Of a stretch of 64,000 bases of DNA, positions 18,430-26,853 are shown piece after piece (the stretch's first letter is position 1; each line of letters opens with the position of its first letter). Origin of the DNA: an uncultured Reyranella sp. (GTDB taxonomy: Bacteria; Pseudomonadota; Alphaproteobacteria; Reyranellales; Reyranellaceae); contig NZ_CAMFKM010000013.1 of the NCBI RefSeq assembly GCF_945957355.1, positions 1-64,000 of the forward strand, given 5' to 3'. The position numbers and the translations under genes are program-made. The notes under the pieces are model-generated. The model made no database searches. It saw nothing but the letters and a program-made list of their open reading frames with translations, and was not told where the DNA came from.

Positions 18430-20007
18430 ATGCGCATCGTCTGCATCGTTCTTGCCTTCGTGTTTGCCAGCCTTGGCGCACACGCGCAGACCGCGTCGCG
18501 GGACTTCTTCGCCTTCGTGATGCTGGCGGAGGGGAGCGACGGCCACCCCGTGCCGATGGTGCGCAGTGTGGCCGAGCGTGCACCGGCCTGTCCGGTGCTG
18601 CGCTCCTCGGCGGGCGGCGTCTCCACGGCGATGACGCCGCGCCGCCGGCCGCCGGGCGGCCAGTTCGACGGTGTGACGGTCTGCGAGGCGCTTTACCCGG
18701 TGGGCGAGGCGGCCAGCGTCTTCCTGGGCGATCGTCGCATCGACCTGCCGACCGTGTCGCTCGGCACGCCGCGCCGGGTGGCGCTGATCGGCGACAGCGG
18801 CTGCCGTGGCGAGGCGCTCGACAAGCCGCAGTATTGCGGCGGCGACGGGTTCGCCAAGGTCTGGCCGTTCGGCATCCTGTCCGACGAGGAGGCCGACAAG
18901 CGGCCCGACCTGATCGTCCATGTCGGTGACTACAATTATCGTGGCACCGAGCGCGGCCTCGTCCTGCCGCCGCACCTCACCGGCTATGCGGCACCGCTCA
19001 GCGTCAATGTCTACGATACGGGTGACCTGGACGACGAGGACATCGCCAGCCTGCCGATCGGTGCGGCCTACTGGAGTCAGAACATCGAGGGAAGTCCCAA
19101 CCCGGACAAATGGACGAACTGGCGCGACGATTTCTTCCGGCCGGCCGCCAGGCTCCTGGTCGCCGCGCCGTGGCTGTTCAGTCGCGGCAATCATGAGCTC
19201 TGCAGCCGCGGTGGGCCCGGCTGGTTCTACCTGCTGGATGCCGGCTCGACCCTGCTGGGTCCGGGCCGCAAGCAGGCTGAATGCCTACCGCAGCTGCCGG
19301 CGGACTGGCGGCCCGGCGCCTGGCCCAAGCCTCCGGCGCAGCCCTTTGCCGGCCTGCCCTTCCCGACACATACCTCGGCGCCGTTCCGGCTGAAGCTCGG
19401 GAGACTGAACATCATTGCCGTCGATTCGGCGAACGCCGCCGATGCCGTGCTCTACAATCTCGAGACCTACCTCACGCAGTATCGCGAGGTGGCGCGGATG
19501 CTCGCCGAGGATCCGACACCGACCTGGCTGGTGACGCACCGGCCGGTCTGGGCGGTGGTGAAGCGCGACAAGGGCGGGCCGATCGGCCTCACGCCCTACG
19601 GCTTCATCAACGAGACCCAGCGCGAAGCCATCCACCGCGTCTTCGGCCGCGGCTTGCCGCCTCACGTCACCGCCGTCATCGCGGGGCACATGCACCGTTT
19701 CCAGGCGATCGGCTTCGAAGGGGCGCACCCGCCCCATCTGGCGGTCGGCACCGGCGGCATGGAGCTGTCGCATGTGCAGCCGCCGCCGTCGCCGGAGAAT
19801 CCAAAAGCCCCGATCCGCATCGAAGGGCTCGACAGGGGGCCGGCCTGGGTCGTCGGCCTGCGCGACTTCGCGGCGATGATCGTGCGTCCCGTGGAAGACG
19901 GGACCTGGACCAGCGTGCTCTACGGCACCGGGGGCGAGCCCCTTGCGACCTGCGATTCGCGCTGGCCCGGTCCCGGCCGTCAGCGCTCGGTTTGCGAACT
20001 CCAGTAG
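18430..20007 (+). CDS. Secreted calcineurin-like metallophosphoesterase
   Basis: A 525-residue protein with a signal peptide (cleavage after AHAQ). Metallophosphoesterase motifs appear in order: GDSGCRGE, HVGDYNYRG, SRGNHELC and AGHMHRF. These supply the two-metal site that hydrolyses phosphate esters. An N-terminal domain of about 110 residues precedes the catalytic fold. The location should be the periplasm. There is no operon partner on the same strand; the convergent DinB gene ends four bases beyond its stop. Confidence 0.86.
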   Translation: MRIVCIVLAFVFASLGAHAQTASRDFFAFVMLAEGSDGHPVPMVRSVAERAPACPVLRSSAGGVSTAMTPRRRPPGGQFDGVTVCEALYPVGEAASVFLGDRRIDLPTVSLGTPRRVALIGDSGCRGEALDKPQYCGGDGFAKVWPFGILSDEEADKRPDLIVHVGDYNYRGTERGLVLPPHLTGYAAPLSVNVYDTGDLDDEDIASLPIGAAYWSQNIEGSPNPDKWTNWRDDFFRPAARLLVAAPWLFSRGNHELCSRGGPGWFYLLDAGSTLLGPGRKQAECLPQLPADWRPGAWPKPPAQPFAGLPFPTHTSAPFRLKLGRLNIIAVDSANAADAVLYNLETYLTQYREVARMLAEDPTPTWLVTHRPVWAVVKRDKGGPIGLTPYGFINETQREAIHRVFGRGLPPHVTAVIAGHMHRFQAIGFEGAHPPHLAVGTGGMELSHVQPPPSPENPKAPIRIEGLDRGPAWVVGLRDFAAMIVRPVEDGTWTSVLYGTGGEPLATCDSRWPGPGRQRSVCELQ

Positions 20008-20011
20008 CGGG

Positions 20012-20527
20012 TCACGATCCGCCGACGCCGGCGGCGACTACGCGCTGGTAGAAGAGCAGGTCGAGTTCCGGCGCGGGCTTGCCGAGGCTCGTCAGAATCA
20101 TGTGCGCGTGCCCGCGATGATGGGTCTGGTGGTTGAACCAGTGGTCCAGGGCTGGCATCAGCTCCTGCACGAACTCGTCGGGGGTCGAGACTCGGCGATA
20201 GCGGATGACGCCGGCAAGTCGCGCCTCGTCGAGACCGTCGATCCAGGCAATGATGCGCCGGTCTTCCGCTTCGCGGGCCGCCTGCAACTCGGCAAAGCCT
20301 TCGTGCAGGATTGCGTCGAGCCGGTCCGGCGCATCACCCTCGCCGGTGAATCGTTTCATCCAGATTCGATCGGTTGCCAGCAGATGATTGAGCGTGCCGT
20401 GCATCGACTTGAAGAAGGCGCCACAATCGGCGCGATACTCGGTGTCGCTGAGTGCGGCCGCGGCTTCGTAGAGCCGGCGGTTGGCCCAGGCATTGTAGCC
20501 CGCGAAGGTGTGGTAGTGCTTCCTCAT
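20012..20527 (-). CDS. DinB-family protein
   Basis: A 171-residue four-helix protein of the DinB/YfiT-like superfamily, whose members bind a divalent metal through a His triad and often act as thiol-dependent transferases. The first His lies in MHGTLNHLLATDRIW and the others in HWFNHQTHHRGHAHMIL, the classic DinB pattern. The start at 20527 has CAGGA seven bases upstream; a start five codons earlier is possible. It is divergent from pfkA with 86 bases between. Its specific reaction cannot be inferred. Confidence 0.88.
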   Translation of the reverse strand: MRKHYHTFAGYNAWANRRLYEAAAALSDTEYRADCGAFFKSMHGTLNHLLATDRIWMKRFTGEGDAPDRLDAILHEGFAELQAAREAEDRRIIAWIDGLDEARLAGVIRYRRVSTPDEFVQELMPALDHWFNHQTHHRGHAHMILTSLGKPAPELDLLFYQRVVAAGVGGS

Positions 20528-20613
20528 GTCGGCATCCTGCACCGGTCTCGTCCGCCTTCAAGATTGATCGGCACATTCAACCTGTCGTGCTCGCGGCAGC
20601 GAGGAGTATCCAG

Positions 20614-21687
20614 ATGACGAAACGCATCGGCATTCTCACCAGCGGCGGCGACTGCGCCGGCCTCAACGCCACGATTCGCGCCGTCGCGCTGCGCGCGCAC
20701 CATGGCCACGGCTGGACGACCGTCGGGCTGCGCAATGGCACCCTGGGTCTGCTGGAACGCCCCCTGCAGGCGGTGACACTCGATCCCGACCGGCTCAGCG
20801 CCGCCCTGGCGCGCCAGGGCGGCACCTTCCTCGGCAGCACCAATCGCGGCAACCCTTTCGCCTTTCCGATGCCCGACGGCAGCCGCAAGGACCGGTCGGC
20901 CGAGATGCTCGAGGGGCTGAAGCAGCTCGGCCTCGATGGGCTGATCGGCGTCGGCGGCGACGGCAGTCTCGCCATCCTCCGCAGGCTGCTGGATCCCTCG
21001 GGTATCCCTTTCGTCGGCATTCCCAAGACCATCGACAACGACGTCGACCAGACCGAACGGGCGATCGGCTACTCGACCGCGGTCGCAATTGCCACCGAGG
21101 CGCTCGACCGCCTGCAGCCGACCGGCGCCAGCCACGATCGTACGATGGTGCTGGAGGTGATGGGCCGCGATGCCGGCCACATCGCCATCGCGGCGGGCAT
21201 TGCCGGCGGTGCCGACGTCGTGCTGATCCCGGAAGTCCGCTGGCGGCTGGAGAACGTGGTCGCACACATTGCGGCACTGCGGACGGTAGGACGGACGTCC
21301 GCCCTGGTCGTGGTGGCGGAGGCCGCCGGCCAGTCGGACGAGGCGGCCGATCCCTCGGCGGATGCGCCCGATCACGGCGTCGGCGAATGGCTGGCCAAGC
21401 GCCTCGCCAAGGCCACCGGCGCGGAAGCGCGGGCCACCGTGCTGGGGCACGTGCAGCGCGGCGCCATGCCGACGGCGGAGGATCGTCTGCTCGCCTCGGC
21501 GCTGGGCGTGCGCGCGGTCGACCTGCTGGCCGAAGGCAAGGGCGACCACATGGTGGCCTGGTGGAACCGGCAGGTGATCGACGTGCCGCTGTCGACGGTG
21601 GTCGGCAGGTCGCGGACCGTGGATCCCCAGGGCACGCTCATCCGTACCGCCCGCGCGCTGGGGATTTGCCTGGGGGACGCCGTCTAG
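20614..21687 (+). CDS. pfkA: 6-phosphofructokinase
   Basis: A 357-residue group A phosphofructokinase that phosphorylates fructose 6-phosphate. Motifs are GILTSGGDCAGLNATIR at the N-terminus, GGDGS at residues 114-118, the catalytic PKTIDND at 137-143, and MGRDAGH. Gly117 occupies the position that is Gly in ATP-dependent and Asp in pyrophosphate-dependent enzymes. Lys138 matches the Lys common in pyrophosphate and actinobacterial-type enzymes, so the phosphoryl donor is probably ATP but not certain. The start at 20614 has GAGGAG upstream. Confidence 0.93.
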   Translation: MTKRIGILTSGGDCAGLNATIRAVALRAHHGHGWTTVGLRNGTLGLLERPLQAVTLDPDRLSAALARQGGTFLGSTNRGNPFAFPMPDGSRKDRSAEMLEGLKQLGLDGLIGVGGDGSLAILRRLLDPSGIPFVGIPKTIDNDVDQTERAIGYSTAVAIATEALDRLQPTGASHDRTMVLEVMGRDAGHIAIAAGIAGGADVVLIPEVRWRLENVVAHIAALRTVGRTSALVVVAEAAGQSDEAADPSADAPDHGVGEWLAKRLAKATGAEARATVLGHVQRGAMPTAEDRLLASALGVRAVDLLAEGKGDHMVAWWNRQVIDVPLSTVVGRSRTVDPQGTLIRTARALGICLGDAV

Positions 21688-21718
21688 CAGGCCGGTAAAA
21701 CGGCCGGAGTTGGGGCAA

Positions 21719-21754
21719 ATAAACGAAACAAACGAAATAAACGAAACAATCGAA
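21719..21754. repeat. Four tandem 9-bp repeats
   Basis: Units at 21719-21727, 21728-21736, 21737-21745 and 21746-21754 read ATAAACGAA, ACAAACGAA, ATAAACGAA and ACAATCGAA. They lie 32 bases after the pfkA stop in an A-rich stretch that contrasts with the surrounding GC content. There is no spacer, so this is not CRISPR-like. The role is unknown. Confidence 0.85.
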
Positions 21755-21831
21755 GCGAGAGTCGCACCCCTCCGTGCCTCCGGCTCCGCAGAAACCGCGC
21801 AAATTCAGAAAAAGCCTTTTAAAGCAATCCG

Positions 21832-22713
21832 TTAGGCGAGATCGTTGCGCGAGAGCCAGAAGACCTCGCCCTCGCTGAGCTCGGTGTCGAGCCAGATGAA
21901 GGGCAGGCGCGGATAGGCGGCTTCGAGCGGCGGGCGGCCCCGGCCGATCTCGCACACCAGGCCACCGCTCTTCGTCAGATGTCTCGGCGCCTCGGCCAGG
22001 ATGCGATGGACGAGATCCAGCCCGTCATCGCCTGCGGCCAGCGCCATCCGCGGCTCATGCCGGAACTCGGGCGGCAGTTTGGCCATGCCGCCGGTATCGA
22101 CGTAGGGCGGGTTGCTGATGATCAGGTCGTAGCGCTGGTCCTGCAGCGGCTTGAACAGATCGCCGCGATGAAGGGTGATCCGGTCGCCGAAGCGATGCGT
22201 CGCCACGTTGCGCCGGGCGAGCGCCAACGCGCCGGCCGAGAGGTCGACGGCGTCGATCTTCGCGCGGGGAAAGGCCAGCGCCGCCAGGATGGCAAGGCAG
22301 CCCGAGCCGCAGCAGAGATCGAGGATGCGGCGCGGCTTCGCCGTCGGCAGCGCGCCGCCGGCCAGCAGGTCGCCGATGAAGGAGCGCGGGATCAGCGCCC
22401 GGCGGTCGATGTGGAAGCGCACGCCCTGCATGTAGGCCGCTTCCAACAGGTAGGGCGCCGGCATGCGCAGCGCGATCCGCGCCTCGATCAGGGTCATGAG
22501 GCGTGCCTTCTCGGGCTCCGTCGGCACGAGGTCGAGCCACGGATCGATCCGGTGGATCGGCAGGCGCAGGGCCTCGAGCACCATGAAGGCTGCCTCGTCG
22601 ACGGCGTTGGTCGTGCCGTGCCCATAGGCCAGCCGCGCGCTGCGGAAACGTGCGACGGCGAAGTGGAAGAAATCACCCAGGGTGACGAGAGAGGGTTTGG
22701 TTGCGCGTGCCAT
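21832..22713 (-). CDS. prmB: 50S ribosomal protein L3 glutamine methyltransferase PrmB
   Basis: A 293-residue SAM-dependent methyltransferase of the HemK/PrmA-B group. An N-terminal helical domain (FFHFAVARFRSARLAYGHG) is followed by the SAM motif ILDLCCGSGCLAI and the catalytic NPPY in LIISNPPYV. PrmB methylates the N5 of a glutamine in ribosomal protein L3; PrmC, acting on release factors, is its close relative. The YGHGT and HIDRRALIPRSFIGDLL segments favour PrmB. It is divergent from the thioredoxin-like gene with 20 bases between. Confidence 0.9.
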   Translation of the reverse strand: MARATKPSLVTLGDFFHFAVARFRSARLAYGHGTTNAVDEAAFMVLEALRLPIHRIDPWLDLVPTEPEKARLMTLIEARIALRMPAPYLLEAAYMQGVRFHIDRRALIPRSFIGDLLAGGALPTAKPRRILDLCCGSGCLAILAALAFPRAKIDAVDLSAGALALARRNVATHRFGDRITLHRGDLFKPLQDQRYDLIISNPPYVDTGGMAKLPPEFRHEPRMALAAGDDGLDLVHRILAEAPRHLTKSGGLVCEIGRGRPPLEAAYPRLPFIWLDTELSEGEVFWLSRNDLA

Positions 22714-22733
22714 GCGGGCCTACATTAGCGGAT

Positions 22734-23126
22734 ATGAATCGCCGCGCGCTTCTTTTCGCCGGACTCGCTGTCGCGGCGACCGCCGTTGCTCCGGCACGCG
22801 CCGTCCCGGCGGAGATCAGGGTGATCCTGATCGGCGGTCCGGACTGTCCGCCCTGCGTGCGGTGGAAGCGCGAGTATCGCGCCGCCTGGATCGCGTCGCC
22901 CGAGTTCCGCCAGGTCGCCTGGGAAGAGGTCGAGGCGGCACAGTTCCGCGAGGCCTACCAGGAACGGTACTGGCCGGGCGACCTGGCCCCCATCCTCGCC
23001 CAGATCCCGCGCAAGAGCGGGGCGCCGCGGTTCCTGATCGTGCAGTCGGGGCGGATCGTGTCGAACCATCTCGGCGTCAGCAAATGGGCCAGCACGCTCG
23101 AAGACCTTCGCAAACTCCTCGGATAG
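22734..23126 (+). CDS. Exported thioredoxin-like protein with CPPC motif
   Basis: A 130-residue protein with a short signal peptide (MNRRALLFAGLAVAATAVAP, cleaved after ARA). A thioredoxin-like domain follows, with Cys-Pro-Pro-Cys in GGPDCPPCVRWK and a later GAPRFLIVQSGRIV strand. By motif it should act in periplasmic thiol-disulfide exchange or as a reductant for a partner. The start at 22734 gives the signal peptide; a GTG 33 bases earlier would disrupt it. The CoA-transferase gene starts five bases after its stop. The exact partner is unknown. Confidence 0.72.
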   Translation: MNRRALLFAGLAVAATAVAPARAVPAEIRVILIGGPDCPPCVRWKREYRAAWIASPEFRQVAWEEVEAAQFREAYQERYWPGDLAPILAQIPRKSGAPRFLIVQSGRIVSNHLGVSKWASTLEDLRKLLG

Positions 23127-23131
23127 GCAAC

Positions 23132-24268
23132 ATGGCAGGCGCACTCGACGGTCTGGTCGTTCTCGACCTCACGACCCATCTTTCCGGTCCCTTCTGCGGC
23201 ATGCAGCTCGCCGACATGGGGGCCGACGTCATCAAGATCGAAAGCCCGCAGGGCGATTCGATGCGCGGCGCACCGCCGTTCGTCGAGGGTGAGTCGGCGC
23301 CGTTCATGCTGTGGAACAGGAACAAGCGCGGTCTGAAGCTCGACCTCAAGAACGAAGACGATCTTGCCGTGTTCTGGGAACTGGTCGACGGCGCCGACGT
23401 GGTGCTGGAGAATTTCCGTCCCGGCGTGATGAAGCGGCTGGGCCTCGGCTGGGAAGAGCTGCACGCGCGCAACAAGCGCCTCGTGCTGGGCTCGATCTCG
23501 GGCTTCGGCCAGACCGGTCCCTATGCCGGCCGCGGCGGCTTCGACCTGATGATCCAGGCCATGTCGGGCCTGATGTCGGTCACCGGGCCGAAGGACGGCC
23601 CGCCGTACCGGATTCCGCTCGCCATCTCCGACGTGGGCGCCGGCCTCTACCTCACCATCGGCGTGCTGAGCGCGCTGCAGGCGCGGCACAAGACCGGCGA
23701 GGGCCAGTGGGTCGAGACGTCGCTGCTCGAGGCCACGGTGTCGCTGGGCGTCTACGAGGCCGCCAACTACTTCGCCAACGGGCTCCGGCCGGAGAAACTC
23801 GGCCAGGCGCATCGCGGCTCCTCGCCCTACCAGGTTTTCCAGACGGCCGACGGCTGGCTGACCATCGGCGGGGCGCAGCAGAACTTCTTCCGCAGGCTCT
23901 GCGCCCTGATCGGCAAGCCCGACCTGCCCGAGGATCCGCGCTTCAAGGCCAATGCCGACCGGGTGAGGAACAACGAGGCGATCGTCGCCATCCTGCAGGC
24001 CGAGATCGCCAAGCGCACGACCGACGACTGGATGGCGATCCTGGAGAAGGAAGGCATCCCGGCCGGGCCGGTGCTGCATCACGACGAGGTCTTCGCCGAT
24101 CCGCAGATCCTGGCGCGGGGCATGGTGGCCGAGGTCGAACACGCCAAGGCGGGCCGGCAGAAGACGCTGGGCGTGCCGCTCAAGCTCTCGGCGACGCCGG
24201 GCGGCGTTAGCCGCCCGGCGCCGACGCTCGGCCAGCACGATGCGGAAATCCGCGGCAAGGGCCGTTAG
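23132..24268 (+). CDS. Class III CoA-transferase (CaiB/BaiF family)
   Basis: A 378-residue family III CoA-transferase. The N-terminal GLVVLDLTTHLSGPFCGMQLADMGADVIKIE is diagnostic, with FMLWNRNKRGLKLDLK and LEATVSLGVYEAANYF following; the C-terminus carries GIPAGPVLHHDEVFADPQ. These enzymes form intertwined dimers and move CoA between carboxylic acids. The donor and acceptor here are unknown. It is five bases after the thioredoxin-like gene; a functional link is not evident. Confidence 0.92.
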   Translation: MAGALDGLVVLDLTTHLSGPFCGMQLADMGADVIKIESPQGDSMRGAPPFVEGESAPFMLWNRNKRGLKLDLKNEDDLAVFWELVDGADVVLENFRPGVMKRLGLGWEELHARNKRLVLGSISGFGQTGPYAGRGGFDLMIQAMSGLMSVTGPKDGPPYRIPLAISDVGAGLYLTIGVLSALQARHKTGEGQWVETSLLEATVSLGVYEAANYFANGLRPEKLGQAHRGSSPYQVFQTADGWLTIGGAQQNFFRRLCALIGKPDLPEDPRFKANADRVRNNEAIVAILQAEIAKRTTDDWMAILEKEGIPAGPVLHHDEVFADPQILARGMVAEVEHAKAGRQKTLGVPLKLSATPGGVSRPAPTLGQHDAEIRGKGR

Positions 24269-24274
24269 GCAAAG

Positions 24275-24643
24275 TCACCAGCGCGAGCGCTGATACTTGT
24301 CGGGGACACCGTCGCCGTTCTTGTCGCGGTCGTACCGATCGGGGATGCCGTCCCGATCGCTGTCACGCGCACGATGGTAAGATGGCCTCGACGGGGCCAC
24401 CGGCACCGGCACGTAGCGCGTCTGGGTGATCACCTGCGGCCGGGGCGGCGGCGGGGCGTAGTAGGTCGGGGCCGACCGGTAGTAGCCCGGCTGGCTGACA
24501 TAGTTGTTGGAATACCCGGTGTAGCCGTAGTTCGAACCGTAGCCCGGACTGTAGCCGTAGGTCGTCGGATAGCCCGACTGTTCGACGCACCCCGCCGTCA
24601 CCACCACAAGGCCCGCGGCGGCGAGCCAACTGACGCAGCGCAT
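24275..24643 (-). CDS. Tyr-rich lipoprotein with Asp-rich calcium-binding-type repeats
   Basis: A 122-residue protein with a lipobox ending VTAGC (Cys19). A Tyr/Gly/Ser/Asn-rich low-complexity region (about residues 25-65), a Pro stretch and a C-terminal DSDRDGIPDRYDRDKNGDG follow. The last resembles thrombospondin type 3 or dockerin-like calcium loops (DxDxDGxxD). GGAGGG lies just before the start. A paralogue with the same plan lies about 190 bases upstream on the same strand. It is probably an outer-membrane lipoprotein; its function is unknown. Confidence 0.75.
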   Translation of the reverse strand: MRCVSWLAAAGLVVVTAGCVEQSGYPTTYGYSPGYGSNYGYTGYSNNYVSQPGYYRSAPTYYAPPPPRPQVITQTRYVPVPVAPSRPSYHRARDSDRDGIPDRYDRDKNGDGVPDKYQRSRW

Positions 24644-24782
24644 TCTTTCCCTCCACCGGGAACGTCCGATGTCGCATACGGCGTTCCCATGAGTGGAGAT
24701 TCGCGATCGACGGCGGCGGCTCGTGGACGCAAAGACGTCTTATTGGAGGCCGGCCGTGATCGAGTGGTGACCGGACGTAGAA

Positions 24783-24810
24783 ACGGCTCCCGGATCGCTC
24801 CGGGAGCCGT
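24783..24810 (-). terminator. Terminator hairpin after the second Asp-rich lipoprotein gene
   Basis: A perfect 12-bp stem (24783-24794 with 24799-24810) with a four-base loop. It lies 20 bases beyond the stop of the minus-strand gene at 24831-25148 and is followed in that direction by a short T tract. It should separate the two lipoprotein genes. Confidence 0.72.
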
Positions 24811-24830
24811 CGTGCCGACCGAGTGGATCG

Positions 24831-25148
24831 TTAGCGCTGGAAAGCGTCCGGGATATGGTCGCCGTTGGCGTCGATGTCGCGGCTGTTGGGCACGCCGTCG
24901 CGATCATAGTCGCCATTGGGACCACGGCGGCTCTGATAGCCGTAGCGCGGGGCGTTGTTGTAGTACCCGCTGTTGTTGTAGGCGTAGTTGCTGCCGTACG
25001 CCGGACGGCTGTTGTAATTGCCGTTGTTGTAGGCCGGGCGGGTATTGTAGCCGTTGTTGTAGGCGTACGTATTGTCGTAGCCGGTCTGGGTACACGCGGC
25101 GGTCGCGGCCAGCAGGCCCGCCGCCATCACGAACTTCAGCTTGTTCAT
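24831..25148 (-). CDS. Asn/Tyr-rich lipoprotein with Asp-rich repeat (paralogue)
   Basis: A 105-residue protein with a lipobox ending ATAAC (Cys19, the same position as its paralogue). A strikingly Asn/Tyr-rich middle (YNNGYN-type units) is followed by a C-terminal DYDRDGVPNSRDIDANGDH calcium-loop-like segment. The start at 25148 is set by the signal peptide and a GGAGG-type site (ACCTCC on the plus strand). A terminator hairpin follows. Low-complexity Tyr/Asn regions suggest a surface or matrix role, which is inference only. Confidence 0.75.
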   Translation of the reverse strand: MNKLKFVMAAGLLAATAACTQTGYDNTYAYNNGYNTRPAYNNGNYNSRPAYGSNYAYNNSGYYNNAPRYGYQSRRGPNGDYDRDGVPNSRDIDANGDHIPDAFQR

Positions 25149-25307
25149 CGCTACCTCCGTTTCGGGTCGAACCGTGTCTCGCGACAGGCACTTGTCCCTA
25201 GAACGAGGTACGCCGCCCGAAGTGGCATCGGGCGGGCGAAAAGTTGAAGTTATGTAAAGCCCTTCGCCCGGCAACCGAGACGGATGCCGGGCGTTTCGGA
25301 CCTCCGG

Positions 25308-26831
25308 CTAGAGGGCGCCGGGTGCCGGGCCGCGCGCGACCTTGGCGTTGAGCTTCGGCGGATGCGTCACGATCGACTTCAGCGCCGGCACGGGCTTGCG
25401 CAGCTTGGCGATGTTGGGCAGCGGCCGGGCCAGTACCGGGTTGGTCTTGAATGCCTGCTCCATCGCGTGGGCGGCGCCCAGGACCTCGCCGTCGCCGCGG
25501 AAGCGGCCGACCACCTGCAGGCCGAACGGCATCTTCTTGTCGTCGACGCCGCAGGGCAGTGAGACGGCCGGGTTCGACGTCAGGGTGACGAAGTACTTGG
25601 TCGCCATCCAGTGGTAGTAGGTGCCGAGCTTCTTGCCGTCCATCTCCTCGATGTAGAGCTGCTTCCACGGGAAGGGCGAGAAGCCGACGGTCGGGCCGAT
25701 CACCAGATCGTACTCCTTGTAGATCTGTTGGAAGGCGCGGAAGATCCGCGTCTGCTCGCCATGCGCCCAGGCGAAGTCAGCCAGGCTGAGCTTCGCGCCG
25801 AGTTCGTAGTTGGCGATGATGTTCGGCCCCAGCATCTCGCGATTGTTGTTGTAGGAGTCGTGGTAGCGCGACAGGAAGCTGACCGCGCGGATCACGTCGA
25901 AGCAGCGGTCGGCGTCGCCATAGTCGACGTCCACCTTGTCGAGGCTGCGGAAGAACGGCTTCATCGCCTTGATCTTCTCGCGGAAGGTCCGGCGGATCGA
26001 CTTGTCGACCGGCGCGCCGCCGAAATCCTCGGTGTAGGCGACCCTGAGGCTGCCGAGATCGACCGGCCACGGTTCGGCATAGGCTTCCGGCTCGAGCGGG
26101 AAGCTGAGCGGATCGCTGTCATGCTGGCCGACCTGCGTGGCGAAGAGCAGGCAGACATCGGCGACGCTGCGGCCCATCGGGCCCAGCACCGAGATCGGCG
26201 TCCAGCCCATGGCGCGGCGCTCGACCGCGACCATGCCCGGCGAGGGGCGGAAACCCACCACGCCGCAGAAGGCGGCGGGGTTGCGCAGGCTCCCGCCGGT
26301 ATCCGAGCCGGTGCAGACCGGCAGCATGTCGGTGGCGAGCGCTGCCGCCGAGCCGCCCGACGAGCCGCCGGCATTGAGCATCGGGTTGAAGGGATTGCCG
26401 GTGGCGCCCCAGACCGGGTTGCGGCTGTTCGAGCCGGCGCCGAATTCCGGCACGTTGGTCTTGCCGACGACGATGGCGCCCGCGGCGCGCACGCGGCTCA
26501 CCATGACGTTGTCGTAGCCCGGCACGTAGTCGCGATAGAGCGGCGAGCCGTAGGTGGTGAGGAGGTCCTTGGTCTCCTCGAGGTCCTTGATGCCGGTCGG
26601 CAGACCGTGCAGCAGCGGCAGGTCCTCGCCACGGCGCACCGCGGCCTCGGCGGCCTTGGCTTCCTTGCGGGCGCGGTCGACGCACATCGCAGTCACGGCG
26701 TTCACCGCCGGGTTCACCTCCTCGATGCGCTCGAGACAGGCGTCGAGCAGCTCGACCGGTGAGATTTCCTTGGTGCCGATGCGGCGGCGCAGCTCGACCG
26801 ACGACAGGGTGACGAGTTCTTCTTTCGACAT
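25308..26831 (-). CDS. Amidase (amidase-signature family)
   Basis: A 507-residue amidase-signature hydrolase. The Ser-cisSer-Lys triad can be placed: Lys82 in PTGIKDLEETK, cis-Ser157 in NAGGSSGGSAAALA and nucleophile Ser181 in TGSDTGGSLRNPA. It hydrolyses carboxamides to acids and ammonia in the cytoplasm (no signal peptide). The start at 26831 has a GAGGAA-type site immediately upstream. It lies 22 bases downstream of the amidohydrolase gene, so the two probably form an operon that opens a cyclic or N-substituted compound and then cleaves an amide. Confidence 0.93.
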   Translation of the reverse strand: MSKEELVTLSSVELRRRIGTKEISPVELLDACLERIEEVNPAVNAVTAMCVDRARKEAKAAEAAVRRGEDLPLLHGLPTGIKDLEETKDLLTTYGSPLYRDYVPGYDNVMVSRVRAAGAIVVGKTNVPEFGAGSNSRNPVWGATGNPFNPMLNAGGSSGGSAAALATDMLPVCTGSDTGGSLRNPAAFCGVVGFRPSPGMVAVERRAMGWTPISVLGPMGRSVADVCLLFATQVGQHDSDPLSFPLEPEAYAEPWPVDLGSLRVAYTEDFGGAPVDKSIRRTFREKIKAMKPFFRSLDKVDVDYGDADRCFDVIRAVSFLSRYHDSYNNNREMLGPNIIANYELGAKLSLADFAWAHGEQTRIFRAFQQIYKEYDLVIGPTVGFSPFPWKQLYIEEMDGKKLGTYYHWMATKYFVTLTSNPAVSLPCGVDDKKMPFGLQVVGRFRGDGEVLGAAHAMEQAFKTNPVLARPLPNIAKLRKPVPALKSIVTHPPKLNAKVARGPAPGAL

Positions 26832-26853
26832 AGCTTCCTCTTCTTGAAATCGA

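Noticed and set aside
21719..21754. Tandem repeats considered as a CRISPR array
   Set aside because: Units are 9 bp without spacers and no cas genes are present.
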